From contig CALMWF010000008.1 of NCBI GenBank assembly GCA_937873445.1, positions 62,001 through 126,000 of the forward strand: a stretch of 64,000 nucleotides of DNA, in the 5' to 3' direction. Shown one piece after another: positions 30,609 to 39,636 of the stretch. Numbering within the stretch: the first letter of the stretch is position 1; each line of letters opens with the position of its first letter. The notes under the pieces are model-generated. The model had not been told where the DNA came from, ran no database searches, and saw only the letters and a program-made list of their open reading frames with translations. The DNA comes from an uncultured Alphaproteobacteria bacterium (GTDB lineage Bacteria > Pseudomonadota > Alphaproteobacteria > Rhizobiales > Aestuariivirgaceae). Position numbers and translations under genes: made by a program.

Positions 30609-30633
30609 GGTTTCCTCCTGTTGAAGCCTTCCC

Positions 30634-31608
30634 TCAAATATCCCCCTGCTGAGCCGTCTGCTCGTCGCGGGGGTTCATCAGGCTGTCGATGATGATGGCA
30701 GCCAGAAGAATGATGGCCTTGATGAGATTCTGATAGATGTTGGAAATGTCGAGAATGGTCATGGCATTGAGCATGATGCCGATGAGCAGCGCCCCGCCCA
30801 CCACATTGCGCACCCCGCCCTTGCCGCCGGAGAGCCCGATGCCGCCGATCACCACCACCAGAATGATGTCATAGAGCAGGGTGGAGGTGATGACGCGGGT
30901 GTTGATGGAAAACAGGTTGGAGGCGGTGAGCAGGCCCGCCGCAAAGGCCAGCAGCGCCGAGATCACATAGCGCAGCAGGTTCATCGGCCGGACCGGAATG
31001 CCGATGGTGCGCGCCGCCTGAAAATTGTCGCCCATCAGATAGGTGTAGCGCCCCCATGTGGTGTAGCGCAGGAACAGGAAGATCAGCAAACTCGCCCCGG
31101 CGAACAGAAACACCTCCACCGGCACCGTCACAAGCCGCATCCGCCCCAGCGCCTCCAGCCAGTGGCCGGGCGGCAGCGGCACGGTTTCGCTGCCGATGAA
31201 TTGCGAGCGCACCAGCCCATAGACCACCGCACCCGAAGCCAGGGTGGCGAAGATCGGCGGCACATCACCATAGGCAACGAGAAATCCATTGGCCAGACCG
31301 ATGAAGACCACAAAGGCCAGAACGGTGAGCAGGGCCATGCCCTCCGGCCTGCCGTCATTCAGCATTTGCAGATACCAGGCACCGGACATGGCCATGACCG
31401 AAACCTGTGACAGGTCAATGCCGCGGCCGATGATGACCACCGCCATGCCCAGCGCCAGAATGCCCAGCACCGAAACCGAGCGCACGATGGCGATGAGATT
31501 GTTGGGGTCAGCGAAACCGCGCAGACCAAGGGCCGCGACAATGAACAATACCACCGCCAGCGCAAACACGATGCGCTCCTGCGTCCAGCCCTGACCCCTT
31601 TGTTCCAT
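30634..31608 (-). CDS. ABC transporter permease (RbsC family)
   Basis: 324-residue inner-membrane permease with about nine hydrophobic segments. The signatures G-R-G-I-D-L-S and V-V-I-G-G-I-G-L-S-G-G-K-G are those of BPD_transp_2 sugar permeases. It lies between the aminotransferase gene and the binding-protein gene (gaps of 15 and 25 bases). It probably pairs with the permease half of the fusion protein to form a heterodimeric channel. Confidence 0.9.
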   Translation of the reverse strand: MEQRGQGWTQERIVFALAVVLFIVAALGLRGFADPNNLIAIVRSVSVLGILALGMAVVIIGRGIDLSQVSVMAMSGAWYLQMLNDGRPEGMALLTVLAFVVFIGLANGFLVAYGDVPPIFATLASGAVVYGLVRSQFIGSETVPLPPGHWLEALGRMRLVTVPVEVFLFAGASLLIFLFLRYTTWGRYTYLMGDNFQAARTIGIPVRPMNLLRYVISALLAFAAGLLTASNLFSINTRVITSTLLYDIILVVVIGGIGLSGGKGGVRNVVGGALLIGIMLNAMTILDISNIYQNLIKAIILLAAIIIDSLMNPRDEQTAQQGDI

Positions 31609-31623
31609 CCGCCCTCGCCCGTG

Positions 31624-32493
31624 TCAGACCTTCTGGTCGGTTCTGGCCCAGTCCCAGTAAAGGGCGCGCGCCTTGGCGGCCATGGGGCCGATGTCATAGC
31701 TCTTGTCGTCGAACTTCGTTACCGGCGTGACCTTGGAAATATTGCCGCTCATGAACACCTCGTCAGCGGCCCGGAAATCGTCAAGGCTCAGCGTCACCTC
31801 GCGCACCTCAACCCCGGCAGCGCGCAGCAGGGCGATGAAGCGCTGGCGCGTGATGCCGTTGAGGAAGGTGCCGTTCGGCACCGGCGTCATGACCACGCCG
31901 TTCCTGACCATGAAGATATTCGCCGTCGCCGTTTCCGCCACATTGCCGAGGGGGTCCAGCACCAGCGCATTGTTGAAACCCTTGCCCTGTGCTTCGCGCA
32001 GCATGCGCCCGTTATTGGGATAGAGGCAGGCCGCCTTGGCGTTCACCAGCGCGGTGGCCAGGGTGGGGCGTGAGAAGCGTGTGGTGGTCAGCGTCTGGCT
32101 GGCGGTGGCGGGCGCCATGGGCAGTTCTTCAAGACACAGCGAAAACGCCGTGGAATTGGGATCGGCCACCACCACGCCGGGACCCCCCGACACCGACCAA
32201 TACATGGGGCGGATGTAAACCGGCTTGTCACGGCCCATCAGGCGCAAGCCCTCCAGCGTGATGCTGGTCAGTTCGGCCACACTGTGGGTGGGCTTCAGCC
32301 CCATGATGTCGGCCGAGGCATTGACGCGCTGCAAATGCGCCGCCAGGTCCGGCACCAGCCCGTCAAAGGCGCGCGCGCCATCAAACACCAGGGTGCCGAG
32401 CCACATGCCATGGTCGGCGGCCTTCATCACCGCCAGATCGCCCTCGTGCCATGTGCCGTTGAAATAGGTCCAGATGGTTTTGCCAACCGCCAC
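31624..32493 (-). CDS. class IV aminotransferase (second paralogue)
   Basis: 289-residue fold-type IV PLP aminotransferase, clearly related to the protein at 4307-5173. Both have P-N-G-x-F-L-N-G-I-T-R-Q-R, V-F-D-G-A-R-A-F, and a lysine in the N-A-K-A-A-C-L-Y-P-N / G-A-K-A-A-G-H-Y-P-N position. It sits within the import operon, so it may process the imported compound rather than make branched-chain amino acids. Branched-chain, D-amino-acid or amine activity cannot be separated here. Confidence 0.85.
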   Translation of the reverse strand: MAVGKTIWTYFNGTWHEGDLAVMKAADHGMWLGTLVFDGARAFDGLVPDLAAHLQRVNASADIMGLKPTHSVAELTSITLEGLRLMGRDKPVYIRPMYWSVSGGPGVVVADPNSTAFSLCLEELPMAPATASQTLTTTRFSRPTLATALVNAKAACLYPNNGRMLREAQGKGFNNALVLDPLGNVAETATANIFMVRNGVVMTPVPNGTFLNGITRQRFIALLRAAGVEVREVTLSLDDFRAADEVFMSGNISKVTPVTKFDDKSYDIGPMAAKARALYWDWARTDQKV

Positions 32494-32510
32494 GATCAGT
32501 CTCCTGCATC

Positions 32511-33488
32511 CTATGGAATGAGAACCATGGAGCCCGTGGTCCGGCGGGCCTCAAGGTCGCTGTGAACGCGCGCCACCTCACGCAGGGGCGCGCTGTGCAC
32601 GGCAATTTTCAATGTGCCGTTGCCGATGAGATGGAACAGGTCGGCGGCGGCTTGTTCCAGCCAGGCGCGGCTGCTGGTGAAGTGAAACAGCACCGGCCGG
32701 GTGAGATGATAGGAACCGGCCGCCAGGTCCGACACCTTGAAATCCGTCACCGGACCGGAGGACTGGCCGAAATTCACCAGCGTGCCGTGGCGGCGCAGAC
32801 AGCCGAGCGAACGCGCCAGCGTGTCCTTGCCCACCGAGTCATAAACCACGTCAAATCCCTGCGGCACCAGACGCTTCGCTTCGTCGGCGAAATTCGTCGC
32901 GCCATAGTCAATGACTTCGGCAAAGCCATGGGCGCGTGCCAGCGCCACCTTGTCCGGCCCGCCCGCCGTGCCGATGGCCCGGGCCCCCATGGCCTTCAGC
33001 CATTGCCCCGCCAGCAGACCCACACCACCGGCCGCCGCATGGAACAGCACCGTGTCGCCCGGCTTCACGGCGTAGCTGTCCTTCACCAGGTAGCGCACGG
33101 TGAGACCCTTCAGCATGACGGCGGCGGCCACCGCGTCGCTGATGCCATCAGGCAGAAGAACCACATGCTGGGCCGCGATGGTGCGGTGGGTGGCATAGGA
33201 AAAATTCGGCAGCGTATAGGCCACGCGCTGTCCCACCGTCAGTCCGGTCACCCCGTCGCCCACCGCCTCGATCACGCCCGCCGCTTCCGAGCCGGTGACA
33301 AGGTCAGAAGGCACCGGCCAGGGGTAAAGGCCGGAGCGGAAATAGCAGTCGATGAAATTGACCCCGATGGCGCTGTGCCGGATCAGCACTTCGCCCGCGG
33401 CGGGTGCCATCGGCGCAAAGCCGATCTCATGCAGAACCTGTGGCGGACCCGGCTGCCGCGCCGCCATGGCATAGGCGCCGACGGTCAT
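32511..33488 (-). CDS. zinc-independent quinone oxidoreductase-type reductase
   Basis: 325-residue medium-chain reductase of the QOR/Qor1 family. GroES-like N-terminal half: S-A-I-G-V-N-F-I-D-C-Y-F-R-S-G-L-Y-P. Cofactor motif: H-A-A-A-G-G-V-G-L near residue 150. No zinc cysteines were recognised. It probably reduces an alpha,beta-unsaturated carbonyl or a quinone with NADPH. It overlaps the upstream AhpD-like gene by 4 bases and lies 17 bases before the aminotransferase. Confidence 0.87.
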   Translation of the reverse strand: MTVGAYAMAARQPGPPQVLHEIGFAPMAPAAGEVLIRHSAIGVNFIDCYFRSGLYPWPVPSDLVTGSEAAGVIEAVGDGVTGLTVGQRVAYTLPNFSYATHRTIAAQHVVLLPDGISDAVAAAVMLKGLTVRYLVKDSYAVKPGDTVLFHAAAGGVGLLAGQWLKAMGARAIGTAGGPDKVALARAHGFAEVIDYGATNFADEAKRLVPQGFDVVYDSVGKDTLARSLGCLRRHGTLVNFGQSSGPVTDFKVSDLAAGSYHLTRPVLFHFTSSRAWLEQAAADLFHLIGNGTLKIAVHSAPLREVARVHSDLEARRTTGSMVLIP

Positions 33489-33892
33489 GACGTCTCGGCC
33501 TCGAAGACATCATCCACCGGCACCTGCAAGCCGTTGAGCAGGGCATTGGTCTTGGACGCCGTGCCGATGACGCGCATCAGATCGGCATACATCTCATCGG
33601 TCATGCCCTTGGCGCGGGCTGCCGCGGTGTGTGAGTGGGCGCAATAGCGGCAGGCATTGGTCACTGACACCGCCACATAGATCATTTCCTTGGTGAGGGG
33701 ATCAAGCGCCGAAGGCGTGGCCATGACCGCCTTCACCTCGCGCCACAGCTCTTCCAGCAGGGGCGGATCAAAGGCCAGATAGCGCCAGAAATTGTTGATA
33801 AAGTCGGTTTTTCGCGTCGCCCTGATGTCGTCGAACACGGCCTTCACGCGTGGATTTTCCTCGGCCTTTGCAGAGGGTTTTACGGTGGACAT
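33485..33892 (-). CDS. carboxymuconolactone decarboxylase/AhpD-like protein
   Basis: 135-residue small helical protein with the AhpD-type redox motif C-R-Y-C-A-H-S-H near residue 85, which in relatives supports alkylhydroperoxidase or thiol chemistry. It is the first gene of the eight-gene operon (33892 down to 24847). Its substrate is unknown. The stretch upstream (33893-34064), separating it from the gnd-type gene, shows no clear promoter or terminator. Confidence 0.83.
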   Translation of the reverse strand: MSTVKPSAKAEENPRVKAVFDDIRATRKTDFINNFWRYLAFDPPLLEELWREVKAVMATPSALDPLTKEMIYVAVSVTNACRYCAHSHTAAARAKGMTDEMYADLMRVIGTASKTNALLNGLQVPVDDVFEAETS

Positions 33893-34064
33893 GGCAACCT
33901 CGGGCTTTAGGGAAAATTTCCTGACGGGAGTTTCCGCACCAGTTCATGCCCTTGTCAATGGTGCCACCAGCAGGGCATCGGCCAATCCAGACGTGTTCAT
34001 TGCCCTGCCTGAAAATGTGGCATGTGCCCGCCCGCTGCCGGTCGGGTGGCGCCTGCCCTCGCCG

Positions 34065-35075
34065 TCAGCCGGTGTGGGGCTTTTCCATGTGACCGCCAAA
34101 GGCCTGGCGCATGGCCGACAGCAATTTGTTGGCAAAGTCATCCTCACCGCGCGAGGCAAAGCGCGAAAACAGGGCCGCCGCCAGAACCGGCACCGGCACC
34201 CCGGTGTCGATGGCGGCATTGATGGTCCAGCGCCCTTCGCCGGAATCGGAAACCCGCCCGGCAAAGCCGCTGAGCGTGGGGTTGGCCTTGAGCGATGCTG
34301 CGGCCAGGTCGAGAAGCCAGGAACTGATGACGCTGGAATGACGCCACACCTCGCTCACCGCCGCCACGTCAATGTCGAAGGGATAATAGTGTGGCGTGGC
34401 CAGCGGCGTGGTTTCGGCATCCGCCGCCCGCGGCCGTGCACCGGCATTGGCAGCCTTGAGCAGGTTGAAGCCCTCGGCATAGGCCGCCATCACGCCATAT
34501 TCGATGCCGTTATGCACCATCTTGACGAAGTGTCCGGCCCCCGTGGCACCGCAATGGAGATAGCCCAGCGGTGCCGTGCCCAGCGCGGCATCAGCCGCAG
34601 CATCGTCTGCCGCACCGGGGGCGAGGGCGCGAAACACCGGGTCAAGCCGCTGCACGGCCTCCTGCGGACCGCCGATCATCAGGCAATAGCCGCGCTCCAG
34701 ACCCCACACCCCGCCGCTTGTGCCCACATCCACAATATGCAGGCCGCGGGCTGCCAGTTCCGCCGCCAAGTCCATGGCGCCATGGTAGTGGGAATTGCCG
34801 CCGTCGATGATGATGTCGCCGGGGGCGAGCAGGGCGGCGATGTCGCGGGCCACCCGGCCGGTGATGGCGGCAGGCAGCATCAGCCACACGGCGCGCGGTG
34901 GGGTGAGGGCCGCCACCAGCGCCGCCAGCGAGTCTGAGCCCACCGCCCCCTCCGCCGCCAGGCCGGCCACTGCCGCCGGATTGACGTCGAACACCACACA
35001 GTCTTGTCCGCCGCGTATCAGCCGGCGCACCATATTGGCGCCCATGCGGCCCAGTCCCACCATACCGATCTGCAT
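34065..35075 (-). CDS. gnd: 6-phosphogluconate dehydrogenase, short (YqeC/GndA-like) type
   Basis: 336-residue decarboxylating dehydrogenase of the short 6PGDH class, converting 6-phosphogluconate to ribulose-5-phosphate. G-L-G-R-M-G-A-N-M is the NAD(P) motif, D-G-G-N-S the substrate loop, and K-M-V-H-N-G-I-E-Y contains the catalytic lysine and asparagine. ATG 35075 has gaggag upstream; a much longer frame that continues over preT is a GC shadow. It is divergent from preT across 201 bases containing two RutR-like boxes. No zwf or pgl is nearby. Confidence 0.88.
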   Translation of the reverse strand: MQIGMVGLGRMGANMVRRLIRGGQDCVVFDVNPAAVAGLAAEGAVGSDSLAALVAALTPPRAVWLMLPAAITGRVARDIAALLAPGDIIIDGGNSHYHGAMDLAAELAARGLHIVDVGTSGGVWGLERGYCLMIGGPQEAVQRLDPVFRALAPGAADDAAADAALGTAPLGYLHCGATGAGHFVKMVHNGIEYGVMAAYAEGFNLLKAANAGARPRAADAETTPLATPHYYPFDIDVAAVSEVWRHSSVISSWLLDLAAASLKANPTLSGFAGRVSDSGEGRWTINAAIDTGVPVPVLAAALFSRFASRGEDDFANKLLSAMRQAFGGHMEKPHTG

Positions 35076-35178
35076 GCTCTTCTCCTCCACGCCGCCTGGC
35101 CCCAGTCTGCCACGATCTCCTGCAATTGAAACCACCATGATGGTGCGGGTCTGGTTCAACGCGGCGGCACCGGTAATT

Positions 35179-35194
35179 TTGACCAGAGAATAAA
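35179..35194 (+). promoter_or_regulatory. RutR-like operator, copy 1 (preT promoter)
   Basis: TTGACCAGAGAATAAA: the left half is an exact match to the known RutR palindrome TTGACCA-NN-TGGTCAA and the right half is degenerate. It lies 82 bases before preT and repeats in direct orientation 20 bp further on. Confidence 0.6.
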
Positions 35195-35198
35195 AAAT

Positions 35199-35214
35199 TT
35201 GACCAAACCGTAAA
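35199..35214 (+). promoter_or_regulatory. RutR-like operator, copy 2 (preT promoter)
   Basis: TTGACCAAACCGTAAA matches the RutR palindrome at 11 of 14 fixed positions and is the same TTGACCA-N5-TAAA form as copy 1. The 20-bp spacing places both on one DNA face. Confidence 0.65.
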
Positions 35215-35276
35215 ATCAATGCAGTCTTTGCCGATGTGAGAATTCCGGCAAACGGAATCGACTGACGGAGGAAACG

Positions 35277-36629
35277 ATGGCGTTGCACACCCGAAAGGGA
35301 GGAAGTGGCCGTGCTGTTTCGGCCATGGGCCTGTCCAAGGCGCAGATCGCGGCCAATTTTTCCGATCTTCACCCGCCGCTGGATGCCCATGAGGCCAGGG
35401 TGGAATCCGACCGCTGCTATTTCTGCCACGATGCGCCGTGCATGACGGCCTGCCCCACGACCATCGACATTCCGCTGTTCATCCGCGAGATCAACACCGG
35501 CAACCCCGACGGTGCGGCCCGCACCATCTTCATGCAGAACATTCTGGGCGGCATGTGCGCCCGCGTCTGCCCCACCGAAACCCTGTGCGAACAGGCCTGC
35601 GTGCGCAATGTGGCGGAAGGCAAGCCGGTGAAGATCGGTCTGCTTCAGCGCTATGCCACCGACCATCTGATGGAGCAGAAGCGCCAGCCCTTTGCCCGCG
35701 CCAAAGCCACCGGCAAGCGTGTGGCGGTGGTCGGCGCTGGCCCGGCGGGGCTGGCCTGCGCCCACCGGCTGGCGCTGCATGGCCATGCGGTGGAGATGTT
35801 CGAGGCGCGGAAAAAGCCGGGCGGCCTCAATGAATATGGCATCGCCGCCTACAAGGCGACTGACGACTTCGCCCGCCGCGAGGCGGCCTATGTCATGGGC
35901 GTGGGCGGCATCAAGGTGAACTACGGCAAGGCGCTGGGCAAAAACCTGAAGCTGGAAAAACTGCGCCGCGATTTTGACGCGGTGTTTCTGGGCGTGGGGC
36001 TGCAGGGCGTCAATGCGCTTGGCCTTTCGGGTGAAGACGGCCCCGGCGTTGACGATGCGGTGGATTATATTGCCGAACTGCGCCAGGCCTCCGACCTCAC
36101 GAAACTGAAGGTGGGCAAGAAGATTGCGGTGGTGGGCGGCGGCATGACCGCCATCGACATCGCCGTGCAGTCCAAACTGCTGGGCGCCGAGGAGGTGATG
36201 ATCCTCTACCGCCGCGCGCAGGCCAAAATGGGGGCCTCGCCCTTCGAGCAGGAACTGGCCAAGTCCAAGGGTGTGGTCATCCACCACAATCTCATGCCGG
36301 TGAAGGTGAAGAAGAAGGCAGGCCGCATGGCCGCCCTCATCTGCGAGCGCACCACGGAACGGAACGGCAAGGTGACGGGCACCGGCAAGCGCGTGGAGTT
36401 TCCCTGCGATGTGGTGTTCAAGGCCATCGGCCAGACCTACACCGACCCCACGGGCGGTGTGCTGCGGCTGGAGAAGGGCCGCATTCTCGCCGATGCCGAA
36501 CGCCGCACTTCACTGCCCGGCGTCTGGGCGGGGGGCGACTGTGTTTACGGCGGCAAGGATCTCACCGTTGCCTCGGTGGATGACGGCCGCCGCGCCGCCG
36601 ACAGCATTCATGCCGCACTGATGGGCTGA
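35277..36629 (+). CDS. preT: NAD-dependent dihydropyrimidine dehydrogenase, PreT subunit
   Basis: 450-residue flavo-iron-sulfur subunit passing electrons from NAD(P)H to PreA for reduction of uracil or thymine. The N-terminal cysteine sets C-Y-F-C-H-D-A-P-C-M-T-A-C-P and C-A-R-V-C-P-T-E-T-L-C-E-Q-A-C hold Fe-S clusters. G-A-G-P-A-G-L-A-C-A binds FAD and G-G-G-M-T-A-I-D binds NAD. ggaggaaacg precedes the ATG. preA follows 11 bases downstream, and two RutR-like boxes lie upstream. It starts the reductive pyrimidine catabolic locus. Confidence 0.95.
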   Translation: MALHTRKGGSGRAVSAMGLSKAQIAANFSDLHPPLDAHEARVESDRCYFCHDAPCMTACPTTIDIPLFIREINTGNPDGAARTIFMQNILGGMCARVCPTETLCEQACVRNVAEGKPVKIGLLQRYATDHLMEQKRQPFARAKATGKRVAVVGAGPAGLACAHRLALHGHAVEMFEARKKPGGLNEYGIAAYKATDDFARREAAYVMGVGGIKVNYGKALGKNLKLEKLRRDFDAVFLGVGLQGVNALGLSGEDGPGVDDAVDYIAELRQASDLTKLKVGKKIAVVGGGMTAIDIAVQSKLLGAEEVMILYRRAQAKMGASPFEQELAKSKGVVIHHNLMPVKVKKKAGRMAALICERTTERNGKVTGTGKRVEFPCDVVFKAIGQTYTDPTGGVLRLEKGRILADAERRTSLPGVWAGGDCVYGGKDLTVASVDDGRRAADSIHAALMG

Positions 36630-36640
36630 GGGAGGACAAC

Positions 36641-37954
36641 ATGGCAAACCTTTCCACCAATTTCCTCGGCATCAAATCGCCCAATCCGTTCTGGCTGGCT
36701 TCAGCACCTCCCACCGACAAGGCCTATAATGTGGTGCGCGCCTTTCAGGCGGGCTGGGGCGGCGTGGTGTGGAAAACGCTGGGCGAGGCGGGCCCGCCGG
36801 TGGTCAATGTGTCCGGCCCCCGCTATGGCGCCATCTGGGGGGCCGACCGCCGCCTTCTCGGCCTCAACAACATTGAACTCATCACCGACCGCGACCTTGA
36901 AATCAACCTGCAGGAAATCAAGCAGGTGAAGCGCGACTGGAAGGACCGCGCCGTGGTGGTCTCCCTCATGGTGCCCTGTCAGGAGGATAGCTGGAAGGCC
37001 ATTCTGGCGCGGGTGGAGGAAACCGAAGCCGATGGCATCGAGCTCAACTTCGGCTGTCCGCACGGCATGTCGGAACGCGGCATGGGTGCCGCCGTGGGCC
37101 AGGTTCCCGAATACATTGAAATGGTGGCGCGCTGGTGCAAGCAGAACACGCGCATGCCGGTCATTGTCAAGCTCACCCCCAACATCACCGACATCCGCTA
37201 TCCGGCCCGCGCCGCAAAAAAGGGCGGGGCCGATGCCGTCTCCCTCATCAACACCATTTCCTCCATCACCTCGGTCAATCTCGACAGCTTCTCGCCCGAA
37301 CCCTCCATTGACGGCAAGGGTTCCCACGGCGGCTATTGCGGTCCGGCGGTGAAGCCCATCGCCCTCAACATGGTGGCGGAAATTGCCCGCGATGCCGAAA
37401 CCCGCGGCCTGCCCATTTCCGGCATTGGTGGCGTGACCACCTGGCGTGATGCGGCGGAGTTCATCGCTTTGGGCTGCGGCACGGTGCAGGTGTGCACCGC
37501 CGCCATGACCTATGGTTTCAAGGTGGTGCAGGAAATGATCGACGGCCTGTCGGAGTGGATGGACCGCAAGGGCCACCGTTCGCTTGCCGACTTTCAGGGC
37601 CGTGCCGTCGGCAATGTCACCGACTGGCAATATCTCAATCTCAACTATGTCACCAAGGCCCACATCGATCAGGAGCTGTGCATCAAATGTGGCCGCTGCC
37701 ACATCGCCTGCGAGGACACATCGCACCAGGCCATCACCGCCGAAAAGGGTGGCGTGCGCCACTTCGAGGTCAAGGATGAGGAATGCGTCGGCTGCAATCT
37801 CTGCGTCAATGTCTGCCCGGTGGAAAACTGCATCACCATGGTGCCCATGCGGAAGGGCGCCACCGACCCGCGCACCGGCCGCAAGGTGACGGGTGACTAT
37901 GGCAACTGGACCCAGCACCCCAACAACCCCATGAGCTGCAAGGCGGCGGAATAG
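36641..37954 (+). CDS. preA: NAD-dependent dihydropyrimidine dehydrogenase, PreA subunit
   Basis: 437-residue catalytic subunit: an FMN TIM barrel of the dihydroorotate-dehydrogenase type (N-F-G-C-P-H-G-M-S near 135; L-T-P-N-I-T-D near 175) plus a C-terminal ferredoxin domain with C-I-K-C-G-R-C-H-I-A-C and C-V-G-C-N-L-C-V-N-V-C-P. It reduces uracil/thymine to the dihydro forms with PreT. A DMT transporter gene follows after 9 bases. Confidence 0.96.
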   Translation: MANLSTNFLGIKSPNPFWLASAPPTDKAYNVVRAFQAGWGGVVWKTLGEAGPPVVNVSGPRYGAIWGADRRLLGLNNIELITDRDLEINLQEIKQVKRDWKDRAVVVSLMVPCQEDSWKAILARVEETEADGIELNFGCPHGMSERGMGAAVGQVPEYIEMVARWCKQNTRMPVIVKLTPNITDIRYPARAAKKGGADAVSLINTISSITSVNLDSFSPEPSIDGKGSHGGYCGPAVKPIALNMVAEIARDAETRGLPISGIGGVTTWRDAAEFIALGCGTVQVCTAAMTYGFKVVQEMIDGLSEWMDRKGHRSLADFQGRAVGNVTDWQYLNLNYVTKAHIDQELCIKCGRCHIACEDTSHQAITAEKGGVRHFEVKDEECVGCNLCVNVCPVENCITMVPMRKGATDPRTGRKVTGDYGNWTQHPNNPMSCKAAE

Positions 37955-37963
37955 GAAGCCCGG

Positions 37964-38869
37964 GTGGCGGGGCAGGACGGCGCATCACCAGCCCCGGCAG
38001 AGGTGCGGCGCGCCCACCTCGCCATGGTGGCCCTTGGCCTTCTCGTCTCCACCTCCTATTCGGTCGGCGCCCTGCTGGCGCCCACCATTGCGCCCATCCC
38101 GCTCACCTTCATGCGCTTTGTGCTGGCGTCTGGCGTTTTTGCCGTGGTCATGCTGGCCAGCCGCACGCCCTTCACGCTCGACCGCGGGCTTGTGTTCCGC
38201 GCCGGCGTGGTCGGGCTGATTTTCGTGGCCTTCTTCGTCTCCATGTTCAAGGCGCTGGAAACGGTGACGCCGCTGTCCACCGGTGCCATCTTTGCGCTGG
38301 TGCCACTGTTGTCGGCCGCCATCGGCTGGCTGGTGCTGGGCCGCCGCCTGTCGCCCGCCGCCCTGCTTCTGCTGGTGGTGGCGGGGCTGGGGGCCGTGTG
38401 GGTGGTGTTCGGCGGCTCGCTGGCGCGTCTGCGCGCCCTGGCATTGGGCCATGGCGAACTGGTCTATTTTCTGGGCTGCATCGCCTATGCCGCCTATCCC
38501 ACCTTTCTGCAAAAGACGGCGCGCGGCGACCCGCCGGTCAGGCTTACCTTCCTGTCCTTTCTGGCGGCTGTGGTGCTGCTGCTCCTGTGGGATGCCCCCG
38601 GCATTCTCGCCACCCGCTGGACGGAACTGGCCGGCTGGCAGTGGCTGGGGCTGATCTGGCTTGCCGCCGTTCCCACCTCCATCACCTTCTATCTGCTGCA
38701 ATATGCCAGCCTGCGCCTCACCCCGGCCAAGGTCATGGCCTACACCTACCTCACCCCGGCCGGTGTCATGGTCATTGAAAGCCTGCTGGGGCATGGCCTG
38801 CCCGGCCTCAGCGTCATGGCGGGCATTGCGGTGACGCTGGCTGCCCTGTGGGCCTTCGAGCGGAGTTAG
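37964..38869 (+). CDS. EamA/DMT-family transporter
   Basis: 301-residue membrane protein with about ten hydrophobic segments arranged as two EamA repeats, starting at GTG 37964 just behind preA. The substrate is unknown; export or uptake of a pyrimidine catabolite is a guess from position. Its stop overlaps that of the convergent RutR gene (4 bases shared). Confidence 0.85.
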   Translation: MAGQDGASPAPAEVRRAHLAMVALGLLVSTSYSVGALLAPTIAPIPLTFMRFVLASGVFAVVMLASRTPFTLDRGLVFRAGVVGLIFVAFFVSMFKALETVTPLSTGAIFALVPLLSAAIGWLVLGRRLSPAALLLLVVAGLGAVWVVFGGSLARLRALALGHGELVYFLGCIAYAAYPTFLQKTARGDPPVRLTFLSFLAAVVLLLLWDAPGILATRWTELAGWQWLGLIWLAAVPTSITFYLLQYASLRLTPAKVMAYTYLTPAGVMVIESLLGHGLPGLSVMAGIAVTLAALWAFERS

Positions 38870-39513
38870 CGCGGCTTCAGCCCGTTCATGAACAGGCTGG
38901 TGACGGCGTCGGCGGTGGCCATGCGGAAGGATGCCGTCTCCGCCTCCGGCCCCATGATGGCCCGCACCTGGGTTTCAAAATCGGCATAGTGCTGGGTTGC
39001 CGCCCAGATCATGAAAATGAGATGGTGCGGATCGACAGCCGCGATCTTTTTCTCCGCCATCCAGCGCCGCAGCACCCCGGCCTTCTCATCCACCAGATCC
39101 TTCAGCGTGGATTTGAGAAATTTCTGAATGGCCGGTGCACCATGCAGAATTTCATTGGCAAACAGCCGGGATGCCTCCGGCCGCTCCGCCGACATGGCCA
39201 GTTTGCGCGCAATGTAGCGCGCCAGTTCTGCCTCCGGCTCTCCGGCGGGGTCAAGGTCGGCCAGCGGCTGCAGCCACTGGGCCAGTGTTTCCTCCAGCAC
39301 CGAGACGTAGATGTCCTGCTTGCGTTTGAAATAATAGAGCAGGTTGGGCTTCGACATGCCGGCGCGTTCGGCAATCTGGTCGATGGTGGAACCGCGGAAT
39401 CCATAGGCGGAAAACACCTCCAGCGCCGCATCAAGAATGACGCGCCGGTTCACCTCCTGAATGCGGGTGGATTTGGCCGCCGCTTCCCGTTTCCTGCGCA
39501 GTCTCACGTCCAT
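38866..39513 (-). CDS. rutR: RutR-type TetR-family regulator
   Basis: 215-residue TetR repressor. The N-terminal HTH has G-S-T-I-D-Q-I-A-E-R-A-G-M-S-K-P-N-L-L-Y (residues ~45-65). The C-terminal H-L-I-F-M-I-W-A-A-T-Q-H-Y-A-D-F is shared almost exactly with E. coli RutR, the uracil/thymine-sensing regulator. ATG 39513 is preferred; the longer ORF adds unsupported residues. It lies between preTA and the beta-alanine aminotransferase, next to the operators it probably binds. No rutABCDEFG genes are present; it seems to control the reductive route instead. Confidence 0.9.
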   Translation of the reverse strand: MDVRLRRKREAAAKSTRIQEVNRRVILDAALEVFSAYGFRGSTIDQIAERAGMSKPNLLYYFKRKQDIYVSVLEETLAQWLQPLADLDPAGEPEAELARYIARKLAMSAERPEASRLFANEILHGAPAIQKFLKSTLKDLVDEKAGVLRRWMAEKKIAAVDPHHLIFMIWAATQHYADFETQVRAIMGPEAETASFRMATADAVTSLFMNGLKPR

Positions 39514-39620
39514 GGGCCCGCCCGGTTTTGCGGCATGATGGGCACATTTTAAGCGCCGGGCAAGGCACAAAACACGCCGAATCCTGTTGACCGGGGGCTT
39601 GGCCTCTTTTAGCGTTCCCT

Positions 39621-39636
39621 TTTACCGCTTGGTCAA
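39621..39636 (-). promoter_or_regulatory. RutR-like operator, copy 3 (rutR / aminotransferase gap)
   Basis: On the minus strand TTGACCAAGCGGTAAA, matching the RutR palindrome at 12 of 14 fixed positions and preT copy 2 at 14 of 16 bases. It lies 108 bases upstream of rutR and 170 upstream of the aminotransferase. An isolated TTGACC half-site is at 39587. Confidence 0.68.

Noticed and set aside
35076-36287. Long N-terminal extension of the gnd-type ORF over preT
   Set aside because: Lies antisense to preT; the gnd family start and ribosome site are at 35075.
39587-39592. Lone TTGACC near rutR
   Set aside because: Half-site only; no partner half at RutR spacing.
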